The notes: generated by a model not told the origin, from the letters alone. Numbered from the stretch's first letter, positions 23,082 through 35,139 are shown. The stretch: 64,000 nucleotides of DNA from Corydoras sp. C115 (GCA_019802505.1 JAFMOC010000206.1:1505001-1569000), one strand, 5' to 3'. A program made the numbers and translations.

Positions 23082-26000
23082 ATGGCAGCTCCAGTTTCAG
23101 CTGTTCCCGAGTCTTTTGCTCCTGCTGCCAACAGCGTCTTCTCTGACCAGTTTGGATTTTACTCCCTGGACTCAAATGTCCCCGGTTTGTCCAAAGTCAT
23201 TCTTAACAACCTGAACATGAAGGACTATGATGAGTACAGGTGAGTACTAACAGTTCCAAAGTACCGGTAAGCATATATGCCGTTTCCACTATAATTAATA
23301 AATAGTATTACTCTTACTAAACACAGTAAGCGTAACCCAATCTGTCGGAAAAGATTGTAAAAATTGTTAAAGTTTCAGTTCATGGGCAAAGGGTCTTGTT
23401 TGGAATGTGGTAACTCAGTGGTTAGGGTGTGAGGCTATCAATCTGAAGTTATCAATATAGGTTCTTGGAAAAGCCCCTCAACCCTCATTGATTCATTCAT
23501 TCATTATCTCCCGCTTTATCCTCTATTAGGGTCGCGGTGGGGTTCCCCATGCCCATCCAGGGGAGAACGTCTCGGGCGCTGGGCAGATACACCCAGGACA
23601 GGGCGCCAATCTATTGCTGGGCACACACTCACTCACACAAACACACTCTATAGGGGGCAATTTGGAGAACTCAATTGACTTTATCCATGTTTTTGGACTG
23701 TGGGAGGAAACCGGAGAACCCGGAGGAAACCCACGCGGACACGGGGAGAACATGGAAACTCCACCCAGATGGGGATTTGAACGGGGAATCCCTAGCGCTG
23801 AGAGGCAAATGTGCTAACCACTAAGCCACCGTGCCACCCTTATATATATATATACACACATACACATTGGCACCGTGTCCTGGGTGTACCTGCCCCTTGC
23901 CTGAAATGTTTACCCTTGGATGGGCATGGGTAACCCATCCAGGGGAGAACGTTTCGGGCGCTGGGCAGCTACACCCAGGACAGGGCGCCAATCTATCGCT
24001 GGGCACACACTCACTCACACAGACACACTCTATATGGGGCAATTTGGAGAACTCAATTGACTTGATCCATGTTTTTGGACTGTGGGAGGAAACCGGAGAA
24101 CACGCAGACACGGGGAGAACATGGAAACTCCACCCAGATGGGGATTCGAACCGGGAATCCCTAGCACTGAGAGGAGAACGTGCTAACCACTAAGCCACCG
24201 TGCCGCCCCCTCATTGATCCAGGAATACTGTATCACGGCTGACTCTGTATTTTTAGCCCAATCATGAAGTTGGGATACTTGAAAGTTGCTTTGGATGAGA
24301 GAATCTGCAAAATGACTTAAGGTAATGGAATTATATTTGGTAAAAAGAAGCAGATCCCTCAGACCGGTCGGCAATTTTGGGTTTTGAGTTCGAAAGCCGT
24401 TGCATTTCCCTCAACACGAAACCATGTTAACCATGTACCTCTGAGAGTAAACATTATTATTAAGGAATACCATAAATCTGGATGGGCGCCACATTTCCAA
24501 CCTTGCACATGGTGCCAGCTACACCACAGAGGACATGCTCTGCTAAGCATGAATGACATAGCCCAAATGTGCCGCTCTTCCAGCCATGCAACTAGTGCCA
24601 AGTATACCTCTGAATGTTAACACCCTTACAGCCAAATGAATACCATACGTCTGATGGTGTGCCAATCTTATATCTGCACCTGGCTAACTACACCTCGGAG
24701 GATCCACATCCCAAATAACCTCAAATGAAATGAAAAGGTACCACAAATATGACGTGCTTACTAAAAAACTATTTGAGGCTGGCAGCCAGCCTGTAATGAA
24801 AAACTGAAAGAGGTGGGGGAGCGCTACCCATTTGGCCACCTACTCCTACCTCCATAAGGTAACAACAACGGCAGACTTGTGTAGGCCAACCCATCCAGCA
24901 AGAACAAGCTCTGACCTCACCCCCCTTCCTCAATGCAGAATAGACAGCCGACAGTCAGGTGCTTGGTGTGCATGATGCTTCGCGCTGACCTATGAGAACA
25001 TCAAATGCTCCCCTCATAACTTGCTGTATTTGGTAAGATGGCAATCCCTGCACAGTGGGGGCACAGCACAACATCTCGGCTCCAAGCTCTCCAAAACACA
25101 TACCTGAAATATATTATAATAGTAAATTTATGTATAGTATAGTCATTGTACCCAAGGATTTGCCATTTTTCTTTTCTTTTTGGAAATGCTTGCAAACATT
25201 TACAATCTCTAGCATTAAAAAAAAATCCCAAAATGTGCTTTCGATGTTTGCCGCAGAGCTGCTTTAGAGGGCAGGGGTAACGTAGGCTTCAGATCGCTTA
25301 CGGAGATGTTTCAGAAAATGGAGGAGACGTTCAAATTCTGCGCTGGCTGCTCCAAACTTCCAGGTGACCTGGCTGACGCCACCACGCTCAAGCGCTGTAT
25401 TAAGTGAGTATATGTTATGTACTTATTTACAAGCAAAATGACTTACCCAGGGCGGCACGGTGACTTAGTGGTTAGCACGTTCTCCTCTCAGCGCTAGGGA
25501 TTCCCGGTTCGAATCCCCATCTGGGTGGAGTATCCATGTTCTCCCCGTGTCTGCGTGGGTTTCCTCCGGGTTCTCCGGTTTCCTCCCACAGTCCAAAAAC
25601 ATGGATCAAGTCAATTGAGTTCTCCAAATTGCCCCATATAGAGTGTGTCTGTGTGAGTGAGTGTGTGCCCGGCGATAGATTGGCGTCCTGTCCTGGGTGT
25701 ATCTGCCCAGCGCCCGAAACGTTCTCCCCTGGATGGACATGGGGAACCCCACCGTGACCCTAATATAGGATAAAGCGGAAGATAATGAATGAATGAATAT
25801 TTATATTTCGCGGCACGGTGGCTTAGTGGTTGGCATGTTCTCCTCTCAGCGTTAGGGATTCCCGGTTCGAATCCCCATCTCGGTGGAGTTTCCATGTTCT
25901 CCCCGTGTCTACATGGGTTTCCTCCGGTTTAACTCCCACAGTCCAAAAACATGGATCAAGTCAATTGAGTTCTCCAAAATTGCCCCATATAGAGTGTGTC

Positions 26001-26447
26001 TGTGTGTGTGAGTGTGTGCCCAGCGATGGATTGCCCCCCTGTCCTGGGAGTATCTGCCCAGCGCCCGAGACGTTCTCCCCTGGATGGGCATGGGGAACCC
26101 CCCCGTGACCCTAATAGAGGATAAAGCGGAAGATAATGAATGAATATAGCAATAGTAACATTGTGTCTTTATGCATTTTATTAAAAACCGAACTGAAAAT
26201 GTAATATAGAGTAACTTTAAGAAGAACGTTTAAGAACAGCCTTTAAAATCTTAAGTTTAAAGCTTAGGGTGATGGCATCTGGTGAACTAAAGGTCACGGT
26301 TTAGAGCATTTAGGCAGGGAGCTAAGTATGTGAGGGATGTATTAATGTCTGGCTTGGTGGTCCCATAGCCCCCCTTCTTAAAATGACTATGACCTGGTGT
26401 TGACATAGGCCCTGACACACAATATCCTGAAATGTCACACTGCTCTG

Positions 26448-26480
<33 letters not shown>

Positions 26481-26932
26481 TTTAAAGTGCTAAAAGGATA
26501 AGCTCAGATGCTAAATAAAGTCTTTTTGATTCTCTCCCTGTATCCGCCTGTCTCTCTGTGTGTGGCCGTGTGTGTATGTGTTTGGGAAGGTGTTTAAATG
26601 TATACTATTGCAGTAAAGAGTGCCAGAAAAAGGACTGGGGTCTTCATAAGAAATACTGCAAGATGCTGTGTATGGTGGCTATAGACAGACTGACAGATTG
26701 GCTGGTTCACACAGGTACTATAAGCTCCGAAAACATGGTTCTAGATCACTGTGAAAACATGCTCATGCTGCATGAACAGACTATATATATATTCATTCAT
26801 TCATTCATTCATTATCTCTCGCTTTATCCTATATTAGGGTCGCGGTGGGGTTCCCCATGCCCATCCAGGGGAGAACATCTCAGGCGCTGGGCAGATACAC
26901 CCAGGACAGGGAGCCAATCCATCGCTGGGCAA

Positions 26933-27024
<92 letters not shown>

Positions 27025-28916
27025 ATATATATATATATCCACCACCGTGCTTGACAACTGGTATAAGGTGTTTGAGCTGATATGCTGTGGTTTTCTCAAA
27101 ACATGTATATTGTGCTGTATATTAATGCCATGTGCCTCTAATTTGGCTAATTGCTATTAGTTTTGTGCAAAATGAAGTCATTGTGCCTTATTATGTTTAT
27201 TATGTTTATATTTCGCGGCACGGTGGCTTAGTGTTTAGCATGTTCTCCTCTCAGCGCTAGGGAATCTGGGTGGAGTTTCCATGTCCTCCCCGTGTCGGCG
27301 TGGGTTTCCTCCGGGTTCTCCGGTTTCCTCCCACAGTCCAAAAACATGGATCAAGTCAATTGAGTTCTCCAAAATTGCCCCATATAGTGCGTGTCTGTGT
27401 GAGTGAGTGTGTGTCCAGCGATAGACTGGCGCCCTGTCCTGGGTGTATCTGCCCAGCGCCCGAGATGTTCTCCCATGGATGGGCATGGGGAACCCCCCCC
27501 ACAGCGACCCTAATAGAGGATAAAGCGGAAGATAATGGATAAATGAATGTTTATATTTCGCGGCACGGTGGCTTAGTGGTTGGCACGTTCTCCTCTCAGC
27601 GCTAGGGATTCCTGGTTCGAATCCCCATCTGGGTGGAGTTTCCATGTCCTCCCCGTGTCGGCGTGGGTTTCCTCCGGGTTCTCCGGTTTCCTCCCACAGT
27701 CCAAAAACATGGATCAAGTCAATTGAGTTCTCCAAATTGCCCCATTAAGAGTGTGTCTGTGTGAGTGAGTGTGTGTCCAGTGATAGATTGGCGCCCTGTC
27801 CTGGGTGTATCTGCCCAGCGCCTGAGACGTTCTCCCCTCGATGGGCATGGGGAACCCCACCGCGACCCTAATAGAGGATAAAGCGGGAGATAATGAATGA
27901 ATGAATAAATGTTTATATTTCTGGATTTCAGGAGACTTGCCCTTCCCAACAGAAATGTGGTCCAAGCCCACCAAAGAGGTTCGGACCTGGGATGACTGGC
28001 TCTGCATGCAGGGTGACCTCGACTCCAAAATAGAGCCCATCCTGTGTGGAAAAAACATGTCAGACCTTTGGAAAAACGCCCGTCGGCCGCGGCCAGATGA
28101 GCACGAGCTCCGGAGCTCAGTGTGGCGGGTGTGCAGTGAGTTTCTCTCCCGGTCACTCACCATCGGGCTGGGTGTTCAAATGTTCCGTTTGGATCCGTAT
28201 TCCAAACCCCTTACCATTCATCTGGTGGGAGCGGGGCATAACGAGACGCTGGGGGCAAGAACCAAAGATCTGGATGAGCTGAGCCTCATGTTTCCCAGGC
28301 ATCAGGGCCTGGAGGTGGTCATGGTGGGACCAGAAGTGGTAAAAGGACCAATTCTACGACCTCCACTAAGGGCGTTTGGACCTCGAGGACGAGTCTATAT
28401 AAGCGCGTATAAGGGACTCTACCACCAGTTCTGGGAGGAGCTTGTGGAGACAGGAGAGGCGGCCAGACCAGATCTGGTGGTGGGATTTCATCCAGGTACA
28501 AACTTCATCATTCGTCATTATTATTAGCATATTTCTATTGGCAGTGGACCTTCATTGAAATTTCCTACATTCTCTACATATTGCACTGATAACTGATAAT
28601 CAAGGTAAAATTAAATGCTCTAAATTGCCCCATATAGTGTGTGTGAGTGAGTGTGCTCAGTAATGGATTGGCCCCCTTACCTGGGTATATCTGCCCAGTG
28701 CCCGAAATGTTCTCCACTGGATGGGCATGGGGAATACCCCCCCCCTCCCCTCCACCAAGACCCTGGAAGAGGTTTAAGAAGAAGATAATGAATATATTAA
28801 TTAATTTTGTAATGTATAATGTGTTGTAGAAATTAAATGTATACAATAGAAGCCATTAAGAGAAAAGAAAATGTTTGGCTACCATCTTCTAACATTTACC
28901 TTTAGCTTGGACATTG

Positions 28917-29004
<88 letters not shown>

Positions 29005-29022
29005 GGACATTGGACATTGATA

Positions 29023-29079
<57 letters not shown>

Positions 29080-29562
29080 CGGCACGGTGGATTAGTGGTT
29101 AGCATGTTCTCCTTTCAGCACTAGGGATTCCCAGTTCCAATCCCCATCTGGGTGGAGTTTCCATGTTTTCCCCGTGCCCGCGTGGGTTTCCTCCGGGTTC
29201 TCCGGTTTCCTCCCACAGTCCAAAAACATGGATCAAGTCGATTGAGTTCTCCAAATTGCCCCATATAGAGTGTGTCTGTGTGAGTGAGTGTATGCCCAGC
29301 GATAGATTGGCGCCCTGTCCTGGGTGTATCTGCCCGGCGCCCGAAACGTTCTCCCCTGGATGGGCATGGGGAACCCCACCACGACCCTAATAGAGGATAA
29401 AGCGGGAGAAAATGAATGAATGAATATATATATATATAGTTTTTGTCTCTCTATTTGTCTCTCAGGCTTTCATGCTTCTCAAGGTCTTGGGGAAGGCTGG
29501 TTGCCCACGCTGTTGCTGCTCAGAGATTACAACATCCCCTCCATGTTCACCATGTACAAGTG

Positions 29563-29609
<47 letters not shown>

Positions 29610-30924
29610 ACAGTTGTGACACTCTTACTATCACACTATATAGGGCCAATTTAGAAAGGGCCAATTTGAAGCAGCCAATTCACCTTAAATTAGGTTTTTC
29701 GACTGTGGGAAAAAAAACCCACAGGGGAACTTGACCCAGACTGGGATTCGAACCTAGATCCCCGCCACTAAGAGACGAACATGCTAACCACTAAGCCACT
29801 GTGCTGCCCTCTTAAAATAAATGAAATTGTGTTATCTACAAACAGCACACACCTATTACTGAATACTAGGGGCTTTATAATTATTCATTCATTCATTCAT
29901 TCATTATCTCCCGCTTTATCCTCTATTAGGGTCGCGGGGGGTTCCCCATGCCCATCCAGGGGAGAACGTCTCGGGCGCTGGGCAGATACACCCAGGACAG
30001 GGCGTCAATCTATCACTGGGTACACACTCACTCACACAGACACACACTCTATATGGGGCAATTTGGAGAACTCAATTGACTCGATCCATGTTTTTGGACT
30101 GTGGGAGGAAACCGGAGAACCCGGAGGAAACCCATGCAGACACGGGGAGAACATGGAAACTCTCTAACGCTTAGAGGCGAACGTGCTAACCACTAAGCCA
30201 CCGTGCCGCCCCTTTATAATTATTCATTCATTCATTCATTATCTCCCGCTTTATCCTCTATTAGGGTCGTGGTGGGGTTCCCCATGCCCATCCAGGGGAG
30301 AACGTCTCGGGCGCTGGGCAGATAGACCCAGGACAGGGCGCCAATCTATCACTGGGCACACACTCACTCACACAGACACACACTCTATATGGGGCAATTT
30401 GGAGAACTCAATTGACTCGATCCATGTTTTTGGACTGTGGGAGGAAACCAGAGAACCCGGAGGAAACCCATGCAGACACGGGGAGAACATGGAAACTCTC
30501 TAGCGCTTAGAGGCGAACGTGCTAACCACTAAGCCACCGTGCCGCCCTTTTATAATTATATTATATATATTTATATTATAATTCCCAGCCTGTTTTAGAA
30601 CATTGTATTACCCAAGTAAATGGTAAGAGTAGAATTTTGCCACTTTTGCCTAAAAATTGATCAACTATTTCTGACTACAAAATACTGGTCCACTTTATCT
30701 GAACATCTCTCTGTCTCTCGCTTCCTTTCAGTGATAGTGAGTTGCAGTACTCTTTGCAGATTCTGCTGGAGTTGGAGATAGACATAAAGGCAACAGGAGC
30801 CAATCCTTTCAGTTCTCAGAAACCAGAGCAGGTTCAGTCAAGTCCTAATAAAAAGCCAAGCTTCTGCAACGCCTTTTATCTAAACTTTCAAGGTTTACTG
30901 GAAAACAAAGTGGACGAGGACTAG
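23082..30924 (+). CDS. mss51: mss51 copy A, MYND-type zinc finger mitochondrial protein, complete
   Basis: Six exons join in frame: 23082-23239, 25257-25403, 26590-26714, 27932-28495, 29466-29559 and 30732-30924, giving 426 residues. Vertebrate MSS51 (ZMYND17) is a muscle-enriched mitochondrial protein linked to restraint of oxidative metabolism; its biochemical activity is not settled. The N-terminus has the family block FYSLDSNVPGLSKVILNNLN. A MYND finger spans about residues 81-125 with all eight ligands (C81, C84, C100, C103, C109, C113, H121, C125). The large exon 4 encodes the conserved domain with LTIHLVGAGHNET, LEVVMVGPE and SAYKGLYHQFWEE, followed by GWLPTLLLLRDYNIPS and a C-terminal NPFSSQKPEQ block. 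The start follows an acceptor at 23061/62 and fits the family length. The exon 3 acceptor (GGGAAG) is weak. Introns are packed with SINEs, two of them just upstream of exon 4. Copy B lies 5.5 kb downstream. Confidence 0.95.
23397..24320 (+). mobile_element. older L2-tail SINE split by a SINE block
   Basis: The left part (23397-23490) has GGTAACTCAGTGGTTAGG. The right part (24198-24320) has GTTGCTTTGGATGAGAGAATC. Between them is a block of main-family SINEs, and CCCTCATTGAT is present at both breakpoints. Confidence 0.75.
23488..24208 (-). mobile_element. two main-family SINEs in tandem with a rearranged junction
   Basis: Copy 1 is 23488-23838. It is followed by a short AT/CA run, an inverted tail piece (about 23868-23932) and a second minus copy with no tail (about 23933-24208). 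Confidence 0.8.
24420..24745. repeat. degenerate tandem repeat, unit about 167 bp
   Basis: GTACCTCTGAGAG ... GAATACCATAAATCTG ... CTACACCACAGAGGA recurs as ATACCTCTGAATG ... GAATACCATACGTCTG ... CTACACCTCGGAGGA about 167 bp later. No coding potential is seen. Confidence 0.6.
25451..26144 (+). mobile_element. two main-family SINEs in tandem
   Basis: 25451-25797 and 25811-26144 are joined by the linker ATATTTATATTTCG. The pair lies in mss51 copy A intron 2. Confidence 0.88.
26791..26932 (-). mobile_element. main-family SINE, tail half
   Basis: It ends at the CGCTGGGCA position and is followed by (CTAT)n and (AT)n. Confidence 0.82.
26934..27038. repeat. (CTAT)n followed by (AT)n
   Basis: (CTAT)n at 26934-26966 and (AT)n at 26967-27038, directly after a truncated SINE. 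Confidence 0.95.
27215..27908 (+). mobile_element. two main-family SINEs with the target site present three times
   Basis: Copies 27215-27546 and 27560-27908 are each bounded by ATGTTTATATTTC (27202-27214, 27547-27559, 27909-27921). The last target copy forms part of the splice acceptor tract of mss51 exon 4 (27932). Confidence 0.9.
28612..28795 (+). mobile_element. old diverged SINE of the main family
   Basis: A body and tail piece (TAAATTGCCCCATATAGTG to AAGATAATGAAT) with many substitutions and a (C)n(T)C run. Confidence 0.65.
28922..29076. repeat. two (TA)n microsatellites
   Basis: About 40 and 27 units around AAATGGACATTGGACATTGA, in mss51 copy A intron 4. Confidence 0.95.
29077..29425 (+). 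mobile_element. main-family SINE in mss51 copy A intron 4
   Basis: A full copy inserted in a (TA)n tract. Its tail ends 40 bp before the exon 5 acceptor. Confidence 0.9.
29565..29612. repeat. (CA)n directly after a splice donor
   Basis: The repeat starts 6 bp past the mss51 copy A exon 5 donor (29560). Confidence 0.93.
29886..30546 (-). mobile_element. two similar SINEs sharing one target sequence
   Basis: Copies 29886-30211 and 30225-30546 share the same CTCTAACGC/CTCTAGCGC deletion. They are separated and flanked by CTTTATAATTATT (29873, 30212, and a variant at 30547), which points to a local tandem duplication. Confidence 0.88.
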
Positions 30925-31377
30925 AACACACGATCTTTAAACCATTAATTCCTGAAAAGAAGCTTTGAGGAACTTCCAGCATCATTCAGCATGGATTTAG
31001 AAAGCAGAGGTTCATACGAACAAACCAAAAAAAAAAAAACATTTCAAATGAACCATGAAGCCCTAAAGTTTTCAATCTAATGTTGTATTTTATGGAGTTT
31101 AAGTAAAGCTTTGGTTTCTGAACTTTTGCTGAGAAATCAAATGAAAGGTTTCTCTTTAATACATTGAATTTTTTATTGATGAATCAATAGACAATTATTC
31201 TCTATATTCCACAGAACAAAAAATATTATGTATCTAACAGAGGCCACACTAAAGATAAAAAAAAAACCTTAAACAATTATATTTATGAAAGAATTGCAAG
31301 CCAATTTTTTTTTCAATCTTAAAAATATTTTTATATTTTATTTCTGTAGATTTACTTGGACAGTTTGGACATTCAGG

Positions 31378-31931
31378 CTTTCCAAAAACATGGATCAAGT
31401 CAATTGAGTTCTCCAAATTGCCCCATATAGAGTGTGTGTGTGTGAGTGAGTGTGTGCCCAGCGATGGATTGGCGCCCTGTCCTGGGTGTATCTGCCCAGC
31501 GCCCGAGATGTTGTCCCCTGGATGGGCATGGGGAACCCCACCGCGACCCTAATAGAGGATAAAGCGGAATGAATGTTTAATATTCTGGCATGGTGGCTTA
31601 GTGGTCAGCACGTTCTCCTCTCAGCACAAGGGATTCCCGGTTCGAATCCCCATCTGGGTGGAGTTTCCATGTTCTCCCCGTGTCTGCGTGGGTTTCCTCC
31701 GGGTTCTCCGGTTTCCTCCCATAGTCCAAAAACATGGATCAAGTCAATTGAATTCTCAAAATTGCCCCATATAGAGTGTGTCTGTGTGAGTGAGTGAGTG
31801 AGTGCCCAGCAATGGATTGGGCGCCCTGTCCTGGGTCTATCTGCCCAGCGCCCGAGACGTTCTCCCCTGGATGGGCATGAGGAACCCCACCGCGACCCTA
31901 ATAGAGGATAAAGCGGGAGATAATGAATGAA
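31378..31931 (+). mobile_element. SINE dimer, first monomer 5'-truncated
   Basis: Monomers 31378-31574 and 31588-31931 are joined by GTTTAATATTCTG, the same linker as at 35901. Confidence 0.88.
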
Positions 31932-31939
31932 TATATATA

Positions 31940-32854
31940 TATATATATCATTGTGCTATAATACTAAAATGTCTACAACTTCCCTCATAGCATTTATGAT
32001 GATGGAATTATCTTATTTTAAACCTCTTAATTAAACTTCTATTAAACTAAGGTTTTCGCAGTTGGTAGGACTGAAGCCTTTAGGTGGTGAAAATAAAAGG
32101 TTGTTTTTTTATTGCCCTAATATTGCGAATCCATGAAATTCAAACATGGCGTGCATTCTTTTGCTATAACTGTATGTATGTACATAGATGGATGGATACA
32201 CTCGACTAAAATACTGAACCCAAACTATTTTATCAGCTCCATTTACCATATAGATGTACTTTGTTTTGTTGTTCAATTTTATACCTAATATTTTTTTTTT
32301 TCATATTATTCCTCTTTCCACTGCCCTGTGTTCTCTTCGCTTAATATTACAATTCTAAATAAAGTGAGATTTTGGTCACAGTGCACTCTGATTTGTAAAT
32401 CTAGAATTTCTGATCCAGAATTTAGAGTATTGTGACCTTTTTGTAAGTTAATTCCTCACATCCAGCCACAGAATTTAAGCACTATCTGAGAGTTTACTTA
32501 CATTTAACAGTTTGTAATCCAAGTAATCCTTCTGGCACTGACACAGGCGACCTGAGATGCCATGTTTGTTGACTTCCAGAGCTGATAATTCCATGAGGTC
32601 AAAAATAAGCTTAGGGTATCAGATCAAGCCTGTGCTGCCCTCTTGTGGAAGAACTATGTAACTATCCTACATAGACGTTTTAACCTATAAAAAGAGGATA
32701 AGATTGTTACTCATTAATTTGATTATTTTTTATTGTATATTCGTGTGCGATAGCCTATTATATATATTTAATATATAACTTAAAAAATGTAATATAAACT
32801 ATATTTATTATATATAGTTTTAGTTTATAGTATAATTGTAGTGATAAATACTAT
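31940..32854. other. AT-rich stretch between the mss51 copies, no gene seen
   Basis: A trace of the fold-back MITE lies at about 32238-32276. No candidate first exon for mss51 copy B was found. Confidence 0.5.
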
Positions 32855-32867
32855 ACACTGAACACTT

Positions 32868-33460
32868 TCATTCATTCATTCATTATCTTCCGCTTTATCC
32901 TCTATTAGGGTCACGGTGGGGTTCCCCATGCCCATCCAGGGGAGAACGTTTCGGTTTCGGCGCTGGGCAGATACACCCAGGACAGGGCGCCAATCCATCG
33001 CTGGGCACACACTCACTCACACATACACACTCTATATGGGGCAATTTGGAGAACTCAATTGACTTGATCCATGTTTTTGGACTGTGGGAGTAAACCGGAG
33101 AACCCGGAGGATACCCACGCGGACAAGGGGAGAATATGGAAACTCCACCCAGATGGGGATTCGAACCGGGAATCCCTAGCACTGAGAGGAGAACATGCCA
33201 ACCACTAAGCCACCGTGCTGCGAAATATAAACATTCATTCATTCAATATCTTCTGCTTTATCCTCTTTTAGGGTCGCGGGGGGGTTCTCCATCCAGGGGA
33301 GAACGTTTTGGGCGCTGGGCAGATAGACCCAGGACAGGGCGCCAATCCATCGTTGGGCACACACTCACTCACACAGACACACTCTATATGGGGCAAATTT
33401 CGAACCGGGAATCCCTAGTGCTGAGAGGAGAACATGCTAAACCACTAAGCCACTGTGCCT
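32868..33460 (-). mobile_element. SINE dimer within one target-site duplication
   Basis: Two minus copies (32868-33222 and 33236-33460, the latter internally deleted) are joined by a linker that reads TTTATATTTCG on the minus strand. Both lie inside one duplication, ACACTGAACACTT, at 32855-32867 and 33461-33473. Confidence 0.9.
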
Positions 33461-33514
33461 ACACTGAACACTTCTTTTTTATAATTGTTTATTTTCTCTT
33501 ATTATTTCTTATTG

Positions 33515-33852
33515 GGCACGGTGGCTTAGTGGTTGGCATGTTCTCCTCTCAGCACAAGGAATCCCCGTTCAAATCCCCATCTGGGTGGAGTTTCCATGTT
33601 CTCCCCGTGTCCGCGTGGGTTTCCTCCGGGTTCTCCGGTTTCCTCCCACAGTCCAAAAACATGGATCAAGTCAATCGAGTTCTCCAAATTGCCCCATGTG
33701 GAGTGTGTCTGTGTGAGTGAGTGTGTGCCCAGCGATGGATTGGCGCCCTGTCCTGGGTGTACCTGCCCAGCGCCCGAGACGTTCTCCCCTGGATGGGCAT
33801 GGGGAACCCCCCGGCGACCCTAATAGAGGATAAAGCGGAAGATGATGAATGA
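33515..33852 (+). mobile_element. main-family SINE
   Basis: A full copy flanked by ATTTCTTATTG on both sides. Confidence 0.9.
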
Positions 33853-33908
33853 ATATTTCTTATTGCTCACTTTCAAATTTGCAAATCTGTTAGGTCATCA
33901 AAGAGGGG

Positions 33909-33946
<38 letters not shown>

Positions 33947-34402
33947 TTTGCTTATATAACATATAGGTTAAGCAGCCACAGGGTGGTCTTTTCTGTGCCG
34001 GAACCAGAAAGCTCCAGAAGTCGCACGGTGTGGCATACCAGCAGTGGCAGAACCCTATATATAGCCCCTGGAACCCTAGCTAGCAAAACTGTTCGAGGTT
34101 TTCGCACCAGGATAGACTCAAAAACTTAAATCCCAATAGAAGCTTGAAGATAATTAAGATTCCTTCACGATGACGGACACACAAGGGTGAGAGACACGGC
34201 ACATGCATGGTACACATTTATTTAATTAATAAGAGAGTAAAGGGAATATAGAACAAGCTTCATTTTCAAAACAGAACTTTGTGTTTTTAAATGATTTTAA
34301 ATGTGGGAGGTGTATATTTTACTCTCTAAATGGTTTGGTTAATATCTTTAAACAAAGTCTTTCCTACCTGATGAATGAATACATGCTACATAATAGTTTA
34401 AC

Positions 34403-34528
34403 AGCGATGGATTGGCGCACTGTCCTGGGTGTATCTGCCCAGCGCCCGAGACGTTCTCCCCTGGATGGGCATGGGGAACCCCACCGCAACCCTAATAGAG
34501 GATAAAGCGGGAGATAATGAATGAATGA
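34403..34528 (+). mobile_element. main-family SINE, tail-only copy
   Basis: Only about 126 bp are present, bounded by ATAATAGTTTAAC at 34390-34402 and 34529-34541. Confidence 0.9.
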
Positions 34529-34584
34529 ATAATAGTTTAACTTTGCTGTAGTTTGGATATTTTCATATTATTGTTACACAGTTG

Positions 34585-35124
34585 GGCGGCACGGTGGCTT
34601 AGTGGTTGGCATGTTCTCCTCTCAGCGCTAGGGATTCCCGGTTCGAATCCCAATCTGGGTGGAGTTTCCATGTTCTCCCCATGTCCGCGTAGGTTTTCTC
34701 CGGGTTCTCCGCTTTCCTCCCACAGTCTAAAAACATGGATCAAGTCAATTGAGTTCTCCAAATTGCCCCATATAGAGTGTGTCTGTGTGAGTGAGTGTGT
34801 GCCCAGCGATGGATTGCCCCCCTGTCCTGGGTGTATCTGCCCAGCGCCCGAGACGTTCTCCCCTGGATGGGCATGGGGAACCCCACCGCGACCCTAATAG
34901 AGGATAAAGCGGGAGATAATGAATGAATGAATGAATGAAAGTCAATTGAGTTCTCCAAATTGCCCCATATAGAGTGTGTCTGTGTGTGTGAGTGTGTGCC
35001 CAGCGATGGATTGGCGCCCTGTCCTGGGTGTATCTGCCCAGCGCACGAGACGTTCTCCCCTGGATGGGCATGGGGAACCCCCCCACGACCCTAATAGAGG
35101 ATAAAGCGGGAGATAATGAATGAA
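34585..35124 (+). mobile_element. main-family SINE with duplicated tail
   Basis: A full copy is followed by a second tail module starting at AAGTCAATTGAG (34939). The whole is bounded by TGTTACACAGTTG at 34572-34584 and 35125-35137. Confidence 0.9.
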
Positions 35125-35139
35125 TGTTACACAGTTGCA

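Noticed and set aside
26934..27038. Short regular repeats considered as a CRISPR-like array
   Set aside because: They are plain tetranucleotide and dinucleotide microsatellites in a vertebrate intron, with no spacers.
26558..27160. A 200-residue open frame containing the MYND segment followed by SINE and YIYI repeats
   Set aside because: Only the MYND part (26590-26714) is an exon. The rest reads through a splice donor into a SINE and a (TA)n tract.
33842..34129. Frame with SVPEPESSRSRTVWHTSSGRT and a TATATATAG box, considered as an LTR
   Set aside because: No second LTR, primer-binding site or TG...CA ends could be found.
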